Of a stretch of DNA of 7,938 nt, positions 5,701 through 7,938 are shown piece after piece (the first letter of the stretch is position 1; each line of letters starts with the position of its first letter). The stretch is from assembly GCA_003230635.1 (NCBI GenBank), contig QIFF01000172.1, forward strand, positions 1 to 7,938. Direction: 5' to 3'. This stretch comes from a bacterium. GTDB taxonomy: Bacteria > SZUA-182. A program made the position numbers and the translations under genes. Under the pieces are notes generated by a model. It had not been told where the DNA came from, ran no database searches, and was given only the letters and a program-made list of their open reading frames with translations.

Positions 5701-6579
5701 GTGAACAAGATTAAACTGGCAGTGATTGGCGGCAGTGGGGCTTATCAACTGGCGAAAACCAACTGGGGCAAGAGGGGAAAGCCGGAAATTGTGGCTACTC
5801 CTTTCGGGCCGTCTGCCCCTTTGCACACCTTTATTCCCCCAGACACACCGCCCTTTATCTTTATTTCCCGGCACGGAGAAAAGGGTTACCATACCAGCGC
5901 CCCTTTTGTTAACTACCGCGCCAATATATGGGCTTTAAAAGAGAAAGGGGTGGAGCGGATTGTCTCTTGGAGCGGGCCCGGGGCGATTAACCAGGGCTTC
6001 CAAGTGGGGGATTACGTTATTCCTCATGATTTGATTGACTTTACCAAGGCCCGCGCCGGCACTTTCTTTAGGCAAAAGGGACTGGGTTTTATTCGCCAAA
6101 ATACACCTTTTTGCCCTCAGGGACGGCAAGCCTTGCAGCAGGCTTTGGAACAGGCCGGGGTATCTTTTCATCCCGGGGGGGTGTATTTATGCACTGAGGG
6201 GCCGCGCCTGGAAACCCCGGCAGAGATCAAATTCTTTGCTCTCATCGGGGCCGATATGGTGGGAATGACCCTGGTTCCTGAAGTCTTTCTTGCCCGGGAA
6301 CTGGAGATGTGTTATACCTCCCTGTGTTATATCACCAATTATGCCGAGGGCATTAAAGAGCTGCCTTATGACTCGGGGGTGCTCTTTGAAGGCGGCCTGC
6401 CGGCGCAGGATTTTCAAAAGCTGACAAGCTCCGTAGAACAAATCGGAAAACTCCTGCCCCAAATCCTTAAAACACTGGCGCTAAGTGAACGCTCCTGTAC
6501 CTGTAAGGACGCAATGCTGCGCTACCGCAAGCGTGGTGATATCGGTCAGGATTGGCATACTTGGATGGATACAAAATGA
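5701..6579 (+). CDS. MTA/purine nucleoside phosphorylase-family protein, probable futalosine nucleosidase
   Basis: The fold belongs to the PNP/MTAP family (PNP_UDP_1). Numbered from GTG 5701 (292 residues), motifs are VIGGSGAY (8-15, phosphate loop), SRHGEKGYHTSAPFVNYRAN (56-75), TEGPRLETPAEI (165-176) and GADMVGMTLVPEVFLARELE (183-202). The base-recognition segment reads ITNYAEG, with Asn213 and Ala215 where human MTAP has Asp220 and Asp222. Asn at the first position is the 6-oxopurine choice seen in PNP. Together with the neighbouring deaminase this suggests removal of hypoxanthine from futalosine, substituting for MqnB. Methylthioinosine phosphorylase is the main alternative. The start is unsure: TTG 5686 would add five residues, and neither codon has a well-spaced ribosome binding site (GAGAGGG at 5677-5683, AAGGGG at 5695-5700). 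I prefer GTG because it matches the short N-terminus of the family. The end overlaps mqnX by ATGA. Confidence 0.85.
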   Translation: MNKIKLAVIGGSGAYQLAKTNWGKRGKPEIVATPFGPSAPLHTFIPPDTPPFIFISRHGEKGYHTSAPFVNYRANIWALKEKGVERIVSWSGPGAINQGFQVGDYVIPHDLIDFTKARAGTFFRQKGLGFIRQNTPFCPQGRQALQQALEQAGVSFHPGGVYLCTEGPRLETPAEIKFFALIGADMVGMTLVPEVFLARELEMCYTSLCYITNYAEGIKELPYDSGVLFEGGLPAQDFQKLTSSVEQIGKLLPQILKTLALSERSCTCKDAMLRYRKRGDIGQDWHTWMDTK

Positions 6580-7823
6580 TTTACTGCGCCCCATATATCC
6601 TACCAGTAGACACTGAACCCCTGTTAGACGGGGCGGTAGTGGTTGAGCAAGACCGGATTGTGGCTGTCGGCCCAAGGGAGTTAATCTGCTCAACCTATTC
6701 CTCCCATGAAACAGTTGAGTTCCCACAGCACATTTTAATGCCCGGGCTGGTCAACTGCCACACCCACCTGGAACTGAGCGCCCTGGCGAATAAGATACCC
6801 CCTGGGCTGGCCTTTAGCGACTGGCTGCGTAAGGTAATTGAACTGCGTTCTCTCTGGAGAGGGGACGAACTAAAGACCTCCATCCAGCAGGGAATCAAGC
6901 GTATAATTGCCTCGGGCACCACCTGCGTGGGAGACATTTCTACCTCTGGCCTTTCTAAAAAACTGTTGGAAGAGGCCGGTCTGCGGGGGATAGTTTTTCT
7001 GGAGGCAATCAGTTTTCAGCCCGAGCGGGCAGAATTTGTGCTGGCTCAATTGGAAGCCAGGCTGGTAGAGTTCAGTCTCGCCGGCGGCCGGGTACAGGTA
7101 GGAATTGCCCCCCATGCCCCTTATTCGGTTTCTCCTGCCCTGTTTCGTCAAACAGCGGACATGGTTACAGCCTGCCCTGATGATGTTTATAAAATGACTG
7201 TCCATCTGGCTGAAAGCCAGGAAGAGGAGCTTTTCCTGAGTAATGGCTCAGGGCCGTTGCGCCGGCTTCTTGAATGGCGGGGAAGCATGGATGAAACCTG
7301 GCAGCCGCCGGGCTGTTCAGCCGTGCAGTATCTGCACCGTTTGCAGGCGCTACCCCCCAAGCTTTTGGCAGTACATCTGAATTATTTGCAGCCCGAAGAT
7401 TATCCACTACTGGCACAGCAACAGGTGCAGGTGGTAACCTGTCCCGGCAGTAATGCTTGGCTGGGACATAACAATCCCCACCTTCAGGCCCTGCGGCGGC
7501 AAGGTCTAAACCTGGCCCTGGGAAGCGATAGCCTGGCCAGCAACGATGACCTCAACCTCTTTAAGGAAATGCGCACTCTGGCCCGGCAAAATCCCTGGCT
7601 GCAATTTGATGAGCTTATTCAAATCGCCACCCTGGGAGGGGCCAAGGCCTTAGGTCTTGAAGGTCAGGTCGGCTCTTTAACCCCCGGCAAACAGGCGGAC
7701 ATGATTGCCGTAGCAGCTCCCCTGCATCTGGCCGGGAATAAACTGGCCCAATATGTGGTTCGGGAAGTAAAGCAGGCTGAGATGATAATGGTAGCTGGAG
7801 AGTTACCCAAATCCACCGCCTAG
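6576..7823 (+). CDS. mqnX: Amidohydrolase, aminodeoxyfutalosine deaminase (MqnX-like)
   Basis: MqnX converts aminodeoxyfutalosine to futalosine by replacing the 6-amino group with a 6-oxo group and releasing ammonia. The metal-dependent amidohydrolase residues are all present in the 415-residue product: HTH (His62, His64) in MPGLVNCHTHLE, His180 in APHAPYSVS, His210 and Glu213 in HLAES, His267 in AVHLNYL and Asp318 in GSDSLASND. The beta-sandwich at both ends is seen in the start (GAVVVEQDRIVAVG) and the end (GSLTPGKQADMI). An in-frame TTG at 6552 could add eight residues, but ATG 6576 shares four bases (ATGA) with the stop of the upstream gene, a typical coupled start. The related MTA/SAH deaminases have the same metal ligands, so the substrate is assigned mainly from the operon. 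Adjacency to a nucleosidase with 6-oxo-type residues fits futalosine production. Confidence 0.88.
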   Translation: MIYCAPYILPVDTEPLLDGAVVVEQDRIVAVGPRELICSTYSSHETVEFPQHILMPGLVNCHTHLELSALANKIPPGLAFSDWLRKVIELRSLWRGDELKTSIQQGIKRIIASGTTCVGDISTSGLSKKLLEEAGLRGIVFLEAISFQPERAEFVLAQLEARLVEFSLAGGRVQVGIAPHAPYSVSPALFRQTADMVTACPDDVYKMTVHLAESQEEELFLSNGSGPLRRLLEWRGSMDETWQPPGCSAVQYLHRLQALPPKLLAVHLNYLQPEDYPLLAQQQVQVVTCPGSNAWLGHNNPHLQALRRQGLNLALGSDSLASNDDLNLFKEMRTLARQNPWLQFDELIQIATLGGAKALGLEGQVGSLTPGKQADMIAVAAPLHLAGNKLAQYVVREVKQAEMIMVAGELPKSTA

Positions 7824-7841
7824 TCTGAAAACAAAGGCTGT

Positions 7842-7938
7842 CCAGAGAGGTTCAGAGCAAGGCGCCGAGCCGATTTGAGCGCAGGCGTAGCAAGGCTACG
7901 TTGAGCATCAAATCGGTGAAGGCAACGCAGCCTCTGGG
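7842..7938. repeat. Palindromic element, copy 2 (runs off the window edge)
   Basis: It begins 18 bases after the mqnX stop. CCGATTTGA (7870-7878) is the exact complement of TCAAATCGG (7908-7916). Inside, CGTAGC (7886-7891) pairs with GCTACG (7895-7900) around AAG. Outer arms CCAGAG (7842-7847) and CTCTGG (7932-7937) also pair. GTTCA, CAAGGC and ACGCAG plus a final TGG occur in the same order and spacing as in the element at 5485-5625. No T-run is visible, so terminator function is unproven, although its place at the operon end would suit one. The right arm is cut by the window. Confidence 0.82.

Overview
The window carries one co-directional (+ strand) gene cluster for menaquinone biosynthesis by the futalosine route. 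Two radical-SAM enzymes (MqnE and MqnC), chorismate dehydratase (MqnA), a UbiA-type prenyltransferase (MqnP), a nucleoside phosphorylase-family enzyme and an amidohydrolase (MqnX-like) are all recognisable from motifs. The mixed, slightly GC-rich composition, lipobox-containing exported proteins, a small c-type haem lipoprotein and GTAG-headed palindromic repeats suggest an anaerobic, respiring, diderm bacterium. Desulfobacterota (former Deltaproteobacteria) is my best guess, but this is inference and not proven by any single marker.

Layout. Bases 2-460 are the 3' part of a gene that starts before the window, probably an exported OB-fold-like lipoprotein. Bases 461-771 hold no gene but contain a perfect 12-bp inverted repeat and a weak promoter candidate. 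A 66-codon Cys/His-rich reading frame (772-972) precedes mqnP (983-1876). A REPIN-like double hairpin supplies the mqnP stop codon. mqnE (1944-3101), mqnA (3094-3939) and mqnC (3918-5108) then overlap one another. mqnC runs out of frame into a cytochrome c'-like lipoprotein gene (5038-5475). After a roughly 140-bp palindromic element come the nucleoside phosphorylase-family gene (5701-6579) and mqnX (6576-7823), coupled by an ATGA overlap. A second palindromic element of the same architecture closes the window.

How the genes work together (family knowledge). MqnA makes 3-[(1-carboxyvinyl)oxy]benzoate from chorismate. MqnE joins it to the adenosyl part of SAM to give aminodeoxyfutalosine. MqnX deaminates that to futalosine. 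A nucleosidase removes hypoxanthine, MqnC cyclises the product, and after MqnD and later steps (not in this window) MqnP attaches the prenyl tail. No ordinary MqnB is seen. In its place is an MTA phosphorylase-like protein whose base-recognition residues look adapted to a 6-oxopurine, matching a pathway in which deamination precedes base removal.

The least ordinary parts are: (1) two palindromic elements of identical architecture with compensatory stem changes, bracketing the nucleosidase-deaminase pair; (2) the altered specificity residues of the nucleosidase; (3) the unusual 3' ends of mqnE and mqnC; and (4) the haem lipoprotein inside a quinone-synthesis operon. I found no wholly new multi-gene system.
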